A stretch of 36,443 nt of DNA, from contig NZ_BJYM01000031.1 in the NCBI RefSeq assembly GCF_007991515.1, forward strand, positions 1 to 36,443. Reading direction: 5' to 3'. Shown piece by piece: positions 1 through 8,708 of the stretch (position 1 is its first letter; every line of letters begins with the position of its first letter). The position numbers and the translations under genes were made by a program. The stretch is from Oceanobacillus sojae (lineage in GTDB: Bacteria; Bacillota; Bacilli; Bacillales; Amphibacillaceae). A model generated the notes under the pieces. It ran no database searches, had not been told where the DNA came from, and worked only from the letters and a program-made list of their open reading frames with translations.

Positions 1-71
1 GAGACCATGTACATCCTGGAACAGTAAGGTTTATATGTTTATTCTTAGGTGCGAAAGTTAAGTAAATAATA

Positions 72-121
72 TTGACGAAATAAATTTTTATAATTATAAT
101 CAATTTTGGAAACCGTTTACA
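72..121 (+). promoter_or_regulatory. SigA-type promoter with overlapping cre-like operator
   Basis: TTGACG (72-77) and TATAAT (95-100) are separated by 17 bp, a near-consensus vegetative promoter. GGAAACCGTTTACA (108-121) follows at once and would cover the expected transcription start. It matches the cre consensus TGWAANCGNTNWCA at 13 of 14 positions. It also resembles the three sites at 895-1013, so it may bind the local LacI-family regulator, CcpA, or both. The placement predicts simple repression of the DUF624 gene. Confidence 0.75.
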
Positions 122-161
122 TAAAATAATATGGTTGAATTAAAAAGGAGGAGAGGATGCT

Positions 162-752
162 ATGTCAAAAACAGTTAAGCTTACAGATTGGATCTTTGAA
201 ATATTCAGCCTGCAAATATTATGGATTATCCATATATTCAAAGGTTTTATTGTTCTGGGAATCTTCCCCTCCATAGCAGCGGTTTTTGCAGTGGTCAGAC
301 ACTGGCTGTTGAAAAGAGAAGTGGAGTCACTTTCTTATATTTTTAAGCAATATTATAAAGAAAACTTTAAAACAGCGAATATATTGGGCTGGTTTTTTTC
401 AAGCATTACATTTATTGTCATTATGAATTTTATTTATACCGCTTACTATCCGGAACAAATCCAGATAATAATGTATGCTGCTGTTATATTCATGGCAATT
501 ATTTTGCTGATTGTCTGGGCTTATCTATTTCCAGCTATAGTTCACTATAAATTATCAATCTATGAATTATTTTTAGTCGTTTTAAAAGCCGGTTTTTCGT
601 CTCTGAAAGGCATCATCTTTCAGCTGGTATCTGCTGTAATTATCTTTGTTATTATTTTCAAATTACCAGGCTTAGTACTGATTTTCGGGATTATCCCTGT
701 TGCTTTTACGCAGACAGCAATTAGCATTAAAGTATTCCATGAGCTTAATTAG
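162..752 (+). CDS. DUF624 (YesL-like) integral membrane protein
   Basis: This 196-aa, strongly hydrophobic protein has about five or six predicted membrane segments: near residues 18-50 (one or two segments), 75-95, 103-125, 140-160 and 165-190. Length, topology and position beside a CUT1 sugar ABC operon fit the DUF624/YesL family, whose members usually accompany carbohydrate ABC transporters; their molecular role is not established. The ATG follows a strong AGGAGGAG site with good spacing. The gene has its own promoter and a cre-like operator matching those upstream of the binding-protein gene, so it probably belongs to the same regulon without sharing a transcript. Function beyond association with sugar uptake cannot be given. 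Confidence 0.75.
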   Translation: MSKTVKLTDWIFEIFSLQILWIIHIFKGFIVLGIFPSIAAVFAVVRHWLLKREVESLSYIFKQYYKENFKTANILGWFFSSITFIVIMNFIYTAYYPEQIQIIMYAAVIFMAIILLIVWAYLFPAIVHYKLSIYELFLVVLKAGFSSLKGIIFQLVSAVIIFVIIFKLPGLVLIFGIIPVAFTQTAISIKVFHELN

Positions 753-887
753 GCAATGGAAGTGGAACTGGACGCCTTCGTGACTTATTGGGTTCTAAAT
801 AAAGAATGCCCTATAAATCCGTAAAGAACGACATAATTGGAGAAAAAACTTGTCATAATTCATCTCCGGATATATAAGAAGCGATGT

Positions 888-915
888 TTGTTTTGGAAAC
901 CGGTTTCTGTATAAT
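888..915 (+). promoter_or_regulatory. Candidate distal promoter with operator in its spacer
   Basis: TTGTTT (888-893) and TATAAT (910-915) are 16 bp apart. The perfect 12-bp palindrome GAAACCGGTTTC (896-907), with flanks giving a cre-like 14-mer at 895-908, fills the spacer. A bound LacI-family repressor would block RNA polymerase directly. This lies in the gene-free stretch 753-1140, which otherwise holds the two further operators and the second promoter listed below. Confidence 0.6.
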
Positions 916-938
916 TTGAAACAAGTATAAAAAAGTAG

Positions 939-988
939 TTGTATTTTTACTGATTAGAGAATATAATCATCATATGAAACCGCTTTCT
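939..988 (+). promoter_or_regulatory. Candidate proximal promoter with downstream operator
   Basis: TTGTAT (939-944) and TATAAT (962-967) have an ideal 17-bp spacer. TGAAACCGCTTTCT (975-988) follows and matches the cre consensus at 13 of 14 positions; its core GAAACCGCTTTC differs by one base from the perfect palindromes on either side. The geometry, with the operator at about +1 to +14, is the same as at the DUF624 promoter. This is probably the main promoter of the sugar operon. Confidence 0.65.
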
Positions 989-999
989 ATATATAATTT

Positions 1000-1013
1000 A
1001 GAAACCGGTTTCC
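1000..1013 (+). promoter_or_regulatory. Third LacI-family operator upstream of sugar operon
   Basis: GAAACCGGTTTC (1001-1012) is an exact repeat of the palindrome at 896-907. Its centre is 25 bp from the operator at 975-988, and it sits about 130 bp before the start codon of the binding-protein gene. Exact repetition suggests a cooperative or looping repressor, most simply the LacI-family protein encoded at 4338-5339. Confidence 0.65.
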
Positions 1014-1140
1014 GTAATATTTATATTTTATATTCACAAAGTATATGAAACACGCAAAAGGGGGGCTATATTTTATATTTACTATGCAGATGCAAGGGCT
1101 GGTCATGAAGATAATAAATAATAAATGTGGAGGTAGAAAA

Positions 1141-2427
1141 ATGAAACGAGTGCTCTCTTTATTAATCATTTTAGGTCTAGTATCTATACTTACTGCTTGT
1201 AATAGCAATAACGATGCATCGGGTTCAGATGGCAAGGACTCGGATGGAACGGTTACATTAAATTTTTGGACATTTGGAGCAACAGGCTATGATGAATTAT
1301 TAAAAGAATATGAAAAAGAAAATCCCAATGTGAAAATTAAGTTTAAAACCTCAGAGAATGCAGATCATCATGATGCTCTATTTACAGCTATATCAGCTGG
1401 AACTGGGGCTCCAGATATCGCTATGGTAGAAGTTGATCAGTTAGACCGTTTTAAACAGGCTCAGGATCGCTTTGTTAACTTATTTGATCAGGGTGCGGAA
1501 GAAGTGCAGGATCAGTATCAGGATTGGTCCTGGAATACAGGACAAAATATAGATGGAGATTTTATGTTTGGATTGCCAACTGATATAGGGCCAAAAGCTT
1601 TATATTATCGTACAGATGTATTTGAAGATGCAGGATTGCCAACTGACCCTGAGGAAGTGGCAAATTTGATTGATTCTCCAGAAGCTTTGAAGGAAGCAGC
1701 TATACAGGTAAAAGAAGAAACGGATAAGCCGTTTCTGGATAGTATGGAAATGGCCTATCGGGCTTATCTGGATGCAGCACCAGAAACACATCTGAATCCA
1801 GAAGGGGAGTTAATTGTTAATCAAGAAGGAAGCCCCGTTAAACAGGCATATGATTATGCAGTAGAGTTAAATGAAGCAGGACTTGTAGGGAATTTTGAAA
1901 TGTGGACTCCTGAATGGGCAAATGCAGTGAATAATGGGGATTTTGCTGCTGAGTTAGGACCAGGCTGGTTAAAAGGCTGGATGGAAGGAAATGCGCCTGA
2001 TGCTTCAGGATTATTCCGGGTTGCAACGTTGCCAACAGAGTTTTCTGCAAACTGGGGCGGATCATTTCTTGCAATTCCGGCAGAAACAGAACATGCAGAG
2101 GAAGCTTATGATTTTATAGAGTGGCTAACGTCTCCTGAAAATCAATTAGAATCCTTCAAGAGCCATGGGCTGTTCCCTTCAGCGCCGGCAGTATATGAAA
2201 TGGATGATTTTAAAACGAATGAAGATGAATTTTTCGGCGGCCAAGTAACCTCAGTGGTATTTGGTGAAGCAGCGAATGATATTACAGATGCTGTTTATAA
2301 AGGGGAGAAATATGTTTCTGTGAACAATGAAATTTTAACAGCTTTAACCAATGTACAGGAAGGTGCTGATCCAGAGGAAGAATGGGATGCAGCAGTACAG
2401 CGCGCTGAGGACTTAGTCAGTCGTTAA
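1141..2427 (+). CDS. Sugar ABC transporter substrate-binding lipoprotein (CUT1)
   Basis: This 428-aa solute-binding protein of the SBP_bac_1 class captures an oligosaccharide outside the membrane and delivers it to the two downstream permeases. It has a lipoprotein signal peptide with lipobox LTAC (Cys20), followed by a Ser/Asp/Gly-rich linker. The mature part begins with the typical FWTFGATGYDELL stretch and contains PDIAMVEVDQL and GLPTDIGPKALYY segments. I place the start at 1141 because GGAGGT sits just upstream and gives a canonical signal peptide; a longer frame from 1045 would bury the signal sequence. The neighbouring GH94 phosphorylase and GH1 enzyme suggest a beta-gluco-oligosaccharide ligand. 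A stem-loop follows the stop codon. Confidence 0.9.
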   Translation: MKRVLSLLIILGLVSILTACNSNNDASGSDGKDSDGTVTLNFWTFGATGYDELLKEYEKENPNVKIKFKTSENADHHDALFTAISAGTGAPDIAMVEVDQLDRFKQAQDRFVNLFDQGAEEVQDQYQDWSWNTGQNIDGDFMFGLPTDIGPKALYYRTDVFEDAGLPTDPEEVANLIDSPEALKEAAIQVKEETDKPFLDSMEMAYRAYLDAAPETHLNPEGELIVNQEGSPVKQAYDYAVELNEAGLVGNFEMWTPEWANAVNNGDFAAELGPGWLKGWMEGNAPDASGLFRVATLPTEFSANWGGSFLAIPAETEHAEEAYDFIEWLTSPENQLESFKSHGLFPSAPAVYEMDDFKTNEDEFFGGQVTSVVFGEAANDITDAVYKGEKYVSVNNEILTALTNVQEGADPEEEWDAAVQRAEDLVSR

Positions 2428-2452
2428 AAAAGACGCTCAAAAAGAACATTTA

Positions 2453-2486
2453 ACATGGATATGGCGGCATCTCGCCGTATCCATGT
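2453..2486 (+). other. Intercistronic stem-loop after binding-protein gene
   Basis: ACATGGATATGGCG (2453-2466) pairs with CGCCGTATCCATGT (2473-2486) over 14 bp with one G-U wobble and a six-base loop. No T-run follows, so it is unlikely to be an efficient intrinsic terminator. Such hairpins between a binding-protein gene and its permease genes are known to protect the upstream mRNA from 3' decay and raise binding-protein output. Confidence 0.75.
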
Positions 2487-2510
2487 GCTTACTAGAAACG
2501 GGGTGAACGC

Positions 2511-3458
2511 ATGGTCTCCTTAAAAAAGAAACAAAAAACGAAGAAAAGGTATCTGTCGGAAGAGAAAAAAGATATGATTTCGGGGTATCTATATGTGTCA
2601 CCGTTTTTTATTATTTTCTTTTGTGTGGGTTTGTTTCCAATCCTGTTTAGTCTATATTTAGCCTTTCAGCAATGGAATGGGCTTTCGCCTATGGAATTTG
2701 TAGGGCTGGATAACTTTAAAATTGTTTTGACAGACTCTCTTTTTTGGAAATCTGTCTATAATACAATCATTATGGGCTTATTGGGAACTGCCCCGCAGTT
2801 AATTGTGGGGATTATTTTAGCATTTTTATTAAATCAGGTATTTTTGCGGTTTAAACAATTTTACAGGGTAACTATTTTCATGCCCTATATTACATCTATG
2901 GTGGCAGTTGCACTGGTATTTAGTGTTTTATTCAGTAATCAGGATTCATCCATGGCGAATTATATATTAGGGTTGTTTGGGCTTGATCCTATAAATTGGG
3001 CTACTTCAGAATGGGGTACTAAAATTGCAATTTCTTTAATGGTTTTCTGGAGATGGATCGGATACAATACGATTATTTATCTGGCAGGATTACAAAGTAT
3101 TCCCCGTGATTTATATGAAGCTGCAACGATAGACGGGGCAAGTAAATTTCAACAATTAAGATATATTACCATGCCGCTTCTAAAACCTTTTATTCTATTA
3201 ACTGTTTTTTTCTCTACTGTTGGAGCTTTACAGCTGTTTTCCGAGCCAACTGTATTTCTTGGACAGAGTGCTTTTACTAGAAGCGAAGCAATGACCATTG
3301 TTATGTACTTATATCGTGATGCTTTCAGACTCCAGTCATTTGGAACAGCATCTGCAACAGCAGTTATCTTAGTAATCTTTATTGCAGTTCTGGCGGCAAT
3401 TAATTTATATCTGACTTCAGGTATAGGGAGAAAAAAGAAAAGAGGTGCCGGTAAATGA
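2511..3458 (+). CDS. Sugar ABC transporter permease, MalF/UgpA-like (CUT1)
   Basis: This 315-aa protein is one half of the membrane channel for the oligosaccharide importer. It has six predicted transmembrane helices after a lysine-rich cytoplasmic N-terminus. The coupling (EAA) loop is seen as YEAATIDGASKFQQLRYITM, the site that docks the ABC ATPase. The ATG follows GGGGTG at good spacing. Its stop overlaps the start of the next permease (ATGA at 3455-3458), which indicates translational coupling. No ATPase gene is present in the locus. Confidence 0.92.
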   Translation: MVSLKKKQKTKKRYLSEEKKDMISGYLYVSPFFIIFFCVGLFPILFSLYLAFQQWNGLSPMEFVGLDNFKIVLTDSLFWKSVYNTIIMGLLGTAPQLIVGIILAFLLNQVFLRFKQFYRVTIFMPYITSMVAVALVFSVLFSNQDSSMANYILGLFGLDPINWATSEWGTKIAISLMVFWRWIGYNTIIYLAGLQSIPRDLYEAATIDGASKFQQLRYITMPLLKPFILLTVFFSTVGALQLFSEPTVFLGQSAFTRSEAMTIVMYLYRDAFRLQSFGTASATAVILVIFIAVLAAINLYLTSGIGRKKKRGAGK

Positions 3459-4297
3459 AAGAAGTAGGTTCCAAGAAATTCTCATTCAGCAAGATCTTAA
3501 TGTATGGCTTCCTGACGTTGGCATCTCTTTTATCTCTTTTCCCGTTCTACTGGATGTTTGTAATGGCGACACGTCCAAGTGCAGCTTATAATTCTATCCC
3601 TCCTACGCTTACGCCTGGAAATATGCTGGTTGAGAATTTCCAGAAGGTATTACAGCAAATTGATTTTTTTGGAGCAATGTGGAATTCACTGATACTTTGT
3701 GTAGTTGTTACGATAGTGGTGTTGCTGATTAGCTCTTTAGCCGGTTTCGCGTTTGCAAAATTTAAATTCCCCGGTAAGAATATCCTTTTCATTGCGATTC
3801 TGTTGACAATGATTATCCCGCCTCAGCTGGGATTGATTCCTCAGTATTTCTTAATCGCAAAAGCAGGGTTGCTGGATACTTTACAAGGGGTTATGATTTT
3901 GTCCTTTCTTAATCCATTAGGGATATTTTTAATGAGACAGTATATCAGCGGATCGATTTCAGATGAATTGATTGAAGCAGCAAAATTAGATGGCGCCTCT
4001 AATTTTAAGATTTACTGGAAAATAGTGCTCCCAATCATTCTTCCGGCTTTTGCAACATTAGGAATTATTGTATTTACCTCCGTATGGGGAGAATTCCTAT
4101 GGCAGTTTACAGTTCTGCGTGATCCGGAGATGTACACGATACAGGTTGCATTAGCCTCACTCAATAACACATTTAAAGTCGATTATGGTATGTTAATGTC
4201 AGGTGTATTTTGGGCGACGATTCCATTGGTTATCATCTTCCTCTTATTTAACAAATTATTTATAGCGAGTATCACAGAGGGAGCTGTAAAATCTTAA
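3455..4297 (+). CDS. Sugar ABC transporter permease, MalG/UgpE-like (CUT1)
   Basis: This 280-aa second permease subunit has six predicted helices and the EAA loop IEAAKLDGASNFKIYWKIVL, characteristic of the MalG side of CUT1 importers. It shares four bases with the upstream permease gene, so the two are almost certainly translated together and assemble as a heterodimer. The length is normal for the family. The LacI-family regulator follows after 40 bp with no terminator seen between them, supporting a single transcript. Confidence 0.92.
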   Translation: MKEVGSKKFSFSKILMYGFLTLASLLSLFPFYWMFVMATRPSAAYNSIPPTLTPGNMLVENFQKVLQQIDFFGAMWNSLILCVVVTIVVLLISSLAGFAFAKFKFPGKNILFIAILLTMIIPPQLGLIPQYFLIAKAGLLDTLQGVMILSFLNPLGIFLMRQYISGSISDELIEAAKLDGASNFKIYWKIVLPIILPAFATLGIIVFTSVWGEFLWQFTVLRDPEMYTIQVALASLNNTFKVDYGMLMSGVFWATIPLVIIFLLFNKLFIASITEGAVKS

Positions 4298-4337
4298 AAT
4301 AACCAGGGATAAACTTTATGAATATTGAGGAGATTCC

Positions 4338-5339
4338 ATGAAACTTACAATCAGAAATATAGCTGAGATAGCTGGTGTTTCGCCATCAACAGTCTCAAAA
4401 GTAATGAATAATTATAGCGGCGTCAGCGAAGAAACCAAAAAAAGGGTAATGGATGCAATTAAAGAGAATAAATATCAGCCTACTTATACGGCAAGAACAC
4501 TTTCAACGAAAAAGTCTAAGCTGATTGCTTTAATCTATGCAGGTAAAATTAATGTCGATTTTAACCATCCATTTTTCAGTGAAGTGGTTAGTGCTTTTAA
4601 GAAGACTATTGGAATGATGGGTTATGATATTATCATGTTTTCCGACGAAAGTTTTGGACATGATAATGGGAGCTATTTGGCCAGGTGCAGGTATTATCAT
4701 GTTGAGGGCTGCGTGATTATTGCCGGGGATGAAATTGAAGAAAGTACGCAGGAATTAGTCCAAAGCGGGATACCCTGTGTCGGGATTGATATTGAATTAA
4801 GCGGACCTGGTGTCAGCTATGTTATGACGGATAATATTCAGCTTTCCACCAATGTTGTTCATCAATTGTATCTGGATGGTGTAAGGGATGTTGGATATAT
4901 TGGAGGGTTACGTGAATCGGCAGTAGCCAGAGATAGAAAAATAGGCTTTGAAAATGCAATGGAGCAGTTGGGCATGGAAATAAAACGTGATTGGATGCAG
5001 TATGGAGATTATTATGAGGAAAGCGGTTATTTGGCTATGAGAAAGATTTTGGATAAAAAACCGTACCCTAAAGCTGTTTTCGCTATATCTGATTTGATGG
5101 CATTTGGTGCTTTGAGAGCAATCGAAGAAAAGGGTCTGCAGGTACCACGGGATATTAGAATAATCGGCTGTGATGATATAAATGCCTGCCGCTACAGCAG
5201 TCCGAAATTATCCACTGTCAAACAGTATAAAGGAAGGCTTGGAAAGCTGGCCGCAAATATTTTACATGATCTGATATCAAATGAAAAACAGATAGCGCCT
5301 ATTTTAATTGATTCTGAGTTAATTATAAGGGAATCTTAA
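4338..5339 (+). CDS. LacI/GalR-family transcriptional regulator
   Basis: This 333-aa DNA-binding repressor has an N-terminal LacI helix-turn-helix (about residues 4-23, VSPSTVSKVMN) and a hinge near residue 50. A periplasmic-binding-protein-like effector domain follows, with recognisable pieces such as AVFAISDLMAFGALRAIEEKG and RIIGCDDINACRYSSPKLST. It lies inside the sugar operon, between the permease and phosphorylase genes. The palindromes at 108-121 and 895-1013 are the likely targets, so it would control its own expression. The inducer is presumably the imported oligosaccharide or a breakdown product; the sequence does not identify it. Confidence 0.92.
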   Translation: MKLTIRNIAEIAGVSPSTVSKVMNNYSGVSEETKKRVMDAIKENKYQPTYTARTLSTKKSKLIALIYAGKINVDFNHPFFSEVVSAFKKTIGMMGYDIIMFSDESFGHDNGSYLARCRYYHVEGCVIIAGDEIEESTQELVQSGIPCVGIDIELSGPGVSYVMTDNIQLSTNVVHQLYLDGVRDVGYIGGLRESAVARDRKIGFENAMEQLGMEIKRDWMQYGDYYEESGYLAMRKILDKKPYPKAVFAISDLMAFGALRAIEEKGLQVPRDIRIIGCDDINACRYSSPKLSTVKQYKGRLGKLAANILHDLISNEKQIAPILIDSELIIRES

Positions 5340-5392
5340 ACGCTATCAGAAACGCATATAACGTATGATTGCTTGAATAAGGCGGTGTTCTA

Positions 5393-8300
5393 ATGTATCA
5401 ATTAACAGATAACAATGAATTTATTATAGAGGATTTTCAAAGCCTATCTCCTTTTTCTAGCTTTTTGCCAGGTATTGCGGGGAAAGACGGAATACCGCTC
5501 TGGGCATTTTATGTTAATCGGGGGCAGGCAATGGCTGGATTTGGTATACGGGATAAGGATGCTGCTATGACAGAATTTTTCCCGGCAGATAAAGCTTATC
5601 AAATGGTTCCGCTTCAAGGATTCCGAACCTTCATTAAATTGCGGAAGAAAGAAGAACAGATTGTTTTTGAACCGTTTTCCTTTACTAGTGATAATAAAAC
5701 TGTGCGTGAACAGTTAAAAATAAATGAAAATCATTTAATACTTAAATATTATAATGAAAAGTACGGATTGATCTTAACGGTTGAATATTTCACCCTTCCT
5801 AAAGCTCCATTAGCGGGTCTTGTCAGAGAAGTGTCTTTAGAGAATAATGATGAAGAAGAGAAAGATATTGAAATCATAGACGGTCTGGCAACGATTTTAC
5901 CCGGGGGGTTACCGAATGCTTCCTATAAAGAGATAGGTAATACGTTGAAAAGCTGGTTTGATGTGGAAACAATCGATAACCAGTTTAATTTTTATCATTT
6001 ACGTGGGAGTATAGCAGATAATGCGAACGTTTCACAAATATATGATGGGAATTTCTATAGCAGTTTAGCTGTTTTAAATGGGAAAGAAAACATAGTGAAA
6101 CCTCTCTATGACCGTGAGCTGGTTTTTGGAAAGAATCTTACGCTGCAAGCTCCTGATGCATTTCATTCGGAATCTATATCATCACTTATAGAGAAGGAAC
6201 AAATTCCTGTAAATAAAGTATCGGGAGGATTTACAGCCTTAGCTGACAAGCTTGCACCGGGGGAGAAGCTTCGTATTGTGTCTCTGATTGGATATGGAGA
6301 AAATCGCAGTAAGATAAAAAAATTTATACGTGAAAATTTTCGATATGAGAAAATAACGGAATATAAAAAGACAGCAAAAACAATAACCGATGAACTTACC
6401 AGTGTCGTCGAAACGAAAACGGGGGAACCATTATTTGATGCTTATGTAAAGCAAAGTCATTTGGACAATGGCCTGCGCGGCGGTTTTCCGATGATTTTTC
6501 AGAGTGCAAAAAAGGATCATCCATTTTATCTTTATTCCCGGAAGCACGGAGATTTAGAACGTGATTATAATTTTTTCTCCATCAGTCCGACTTTTTATTC
6601 GCAAGGTAATGGGAATTATCGTGATATTAATCAGAACCGCCGCCTTGATGTGATATTTAATCCGAAATTAAGAGATTATAATCTGAGGCATTTTGTTAAC
6701 CTGCTTCAGCTTGACGGGTATAATCCACTTTCTATTAAAGAAGTGCGGTATAAGCTGAAGAGTAGAAAAATAAGTTTCTGTAAATATGGCCTGTCGGAGG
6801 TGCAGGATAACAAAATATACGAGCTGTTAAGTAATTCATTTGCGCCAGGTGATGTTTTGAAGTTTGTACAAGATAATTCTGTTCACCTAATTATCTCTTT
6901 TGAAAATTTTTTAACGGAAATTCTTGCAATTAGTGAAGAAGCATTAGAAGCAGAGCATGGAGAGGGATTTTGGATAGATCATTGGACATATAACTTAGAT
7001 CTTCTAGATAGTTACTTAGCAATGTATCCAGATAGAGTACAAAGCGTATTTTTTGATACATCCTATCGTTTTTATGACAGTCCGGCATATGTACATCCAA
7101 GAACAAAAAAATATATACAAAATGAAGGAAGACTTCGTCAATACGATGCTGTTCAAGTTGATGAGAGAAAACAAAGGAAGCAGGAAGAAAATAGTGAACA
7201 ATGGGTTCGAGGTAATTTTGGAGAAGGGGAAATTTATGAAACCAACTTATTCTCGAAGCTGTTTTTACTTGCCGCCATCAAAACCTCTACGATTGCACCG
7301 TTTGGGTTGGGCATCGAGATGGAAGCCGGAAAGCCAGGATGGAATGATGCCTTAAATGGTTTACCCGGCATGCTTGGTGCGAGTACGTCGGAGCTGTTTG
7401 AATTAAAAAGGCTCCTGCAGCAATTACAGAATATTTCTGTTACATCAGAAGAAAAAATCATTCTTCCGGAAGAGGCACAGGAATTTATATATGGTTTGGC
7501 AACGCAAATTCGTCAATCCAATCAAAAAAGTAAGGAAGATCAATTGTCATATTGGAATGATGTAAGTCTATTAAGAGAATCCTACCGATCTTTAATAAAA
7601 AAGGGTATTCACGGAGATAATCTGGAATTGTCATTGGCAGCTGCGATGAAGCTGTTAGAAATCTATTATCAGCGGGTAGAAGATGCATTGAAAAGCGTGG
7701 AAAAGTATAAACAACAAAATCTTATACCAACATACTTTTATTTTGAAGCGGAAGAAGATGATGAAAATCCAGGGGTAATAAGTGAATGTAAGCCGCATGC
7801 AGTGACTCCATTTTTAGAGGGGGTCGTTAAAAAGCTGAAATTAAGTGATTCCATAGCTGAAGCGGAAAGAATTTACAACGCTGTACGTCAATCTGATATT
7901 TTTGATGCGAAGCTCGGAATGTATAAAACGAGTATGTCTATTAATGAGGAACCGGTTGAACTTGGAAGAATTAAGTTTTTTACACCGGGCTGGTTAGAAA
8001 ATGAATCCGTATTTATGCATATGGAATATAAATATCTGTTAGAACTGTTAAGCAAGGGATTATTTAAGGCATTTTATAATGATATCCGATCTGCTCTGGT
8101 ACCATTTATGGACCCTGTAAAGTACGGCAGAAGCATTTTAGAGAATTCATCCTTTATAGCGAGCAGCGTAAATCCTGATACCTCTATCCAGGGCAAGGGG
8201 TTTGCTGCCCGGTTAAGCGGTTCGACAGTGGAGCTTCTAAATATGTGGGTTTTAATGTTTATAGGTAAACAACCCTTTACGTATGACTGGGAAAATGATT

Positions 8301-8584
8301 TACTACATTTTCGTTTGCAGCCTGTATTGCCAGGCTGGCTCTTTAAAGAGGATGGCACTCTTTCATTCACACTTTTCAGCTGTATAGAAGTAATCTATCG
8401 TAATGAAACTCGTCAGGATAGCTTTGGAGAAGCTGGTGTTGTGCCCGTTCGTTATGTCATTGTTTATAAGGATGGCAGAGAATATATCGTGTCCGGATCC
8501 GAAATTACAGGTTCGTTAGCACATGATATTCGAAATCAATTCGTTTTAAAAATAATGGTGGAGCTTAAACGAAAATATAAATAA
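5393..8584 (+). CDS. GH94-like oligosaccharide phosphorylase (possibly 1,2-beta-oligoglucan phosphorylase)
   Basis: This 1063-aa cytoplasmic enzyme is predicted to cleave a beta-linked gluco-oligosaccharide with phosphate, releasing a sugar 1-phosphate. It has no signal peptide, so it acts on imported substrate. A beta-sandwich-like N-terminal half is followed by an (alpha/alpha)6-type region. Family-type motifs are YRDINQNRR (residues 409-417) and GWNDALN, whose Asp652 aligns with the general-acid aspartate of the DWND motif in GH94 enzymes. The length is close to the roughly 1,100 aa of 1,2-beta-oligoglucan phosphorylases such as that of Listeria innocua, and much longer than cellobiose phosphorylases (about 800 aa). 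GH149 or GH161 beta-1,3-glucan phosphorylases have similar size and fold, so the linkage is uncertain. Phosphorylase class: fairly confident; substrate: inference. Confidence 0.72.
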   Translation: MYQLTDNNEFIIEDFQSLSPFSSFLPGIAGKDGIPLWAFYVNRGQAMAGFGIRDKDAAMTEFFPADKAYQMVPLQGFRTFIKLRKKEEQIVFEPFSFTSDNKTVREQLKINENHLILKYYNEKYGLILTVEYFTLPKAPLAGLVREVSLENNDEEEKDIEIIDGLATILPGGLPNASYKEIGNTLKSWFDVETIDNQFNFYHLRGSIADNANVSQIYDGNFYSSLAVLNGKENIVKPLYDRELVFGKNLTLQAPDAFHSESISSLIEKEQIPVNKVSGGFTALADKLAPGEKLRIVSLIGYGENRSKIKKFIRENFRYEKITEYKKTAKTITDELTSVVETKTGEPLFDAYVKQSHLDNGLRGGFPMIFQSAKKDHPFYLYSRKHGDLERDYNFFSISPTFYSQGNGNYRDINQNRRLDVIFNPKLRDYNLRHFVNLLQLDGYNPLSIKEVRYKLKSRKISFCKYGLSEVQDNKIYELLSNSFAPGDVLKFVQDNSVHLIISFENFLTEILAISEEALEAEHGEGFWIDHWTYNLDLLDSYLAMYPDRVQSVFFDTSYRFYDSPAYVHPRTKKYIQNEGRLRQYDAVQVDERKQRKQEENSEQWVRGNFGEGEIYETNLFSKLFLLAAIKTSTIAPFGLGIEMEAGKPGWNDALNGLPGMLGASTSELFELKRLLQQLQNISVTSEEKIILPEEAQEFIYGLATQIRQSNQKSKEDQLSYWNDVSLLRESYRSLIKKGIHGDNLELSLAAAMKLLEIYYQRVEDALKSVEKYKQQNLIPTYFYFEAEEDDENPGVISECKPHAVTPFLEGVVKKLKLSDSIAEAERIYNAVRQSDIFDAKLGMYKTSMSINEEPVELGRIKFFTPGWLENESVFMHMEYKYLLELLSKGLFKAFYNDIRSALVPFMDPVKYGRSILENSSFIASSVNPDTSIQGKGFAARLSGSTVELLNMWVLMFIGKQPFTYDWENDLLHFRLQPVLPGWLFKEDGTLSFTLFSCIEVIYRNETRQDSFGEAGVVPVRYVIVYKDGREYIVSGSEITGSLAHDIRNQFVLKIMVELKRKYK

Positions 8585-8708
8585 TATTTCATTCATAATT
8601 TTAACATTCCTCTTTCTTAAGCAATCAATAAATGCTTTAAATTTTTAAAGCGGATTCAGTCAAATTGACAAAGTAAATACTAACTTTTCTAGGAAGGAAG
8701 AGATATTC

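Noticed and set aside
3..65. An open frame ending DHVHPGTVRF...KVK with a stop at 63-65, which could be the tail of an upstream gene with an SGNH-type DxxHP motif.
   Set aside because: Only 20 codons are visible and the residues after HPG do not follow the usual family pattern, so neither coding status nor identity can be supported.
1045..1140. N-terminal extension of the sugar-binding protein frame.
   Set aside because: It would hide a clear lipoprotein signal peptide; the ATG at 1141 has a proper GGAGGT site.
7053..7355. 100-aa frame inside the phosphorylase gene.
   Set aside because: It is an overlapping frame of a well-supported gene and has no own ribosome binding site or domain.
8634..8651. 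AT-rich palindrome GCTTTAAA/TTTAAAGC between the phosphorylase and kinase genes, and a TTGACA at 8665-8670.
   Set aside because: The hairpin lacks G-C content and a T-run, and no -10 box lies at the right distance from TTGACA, so neither a terminator nor an internal promoter is supported.
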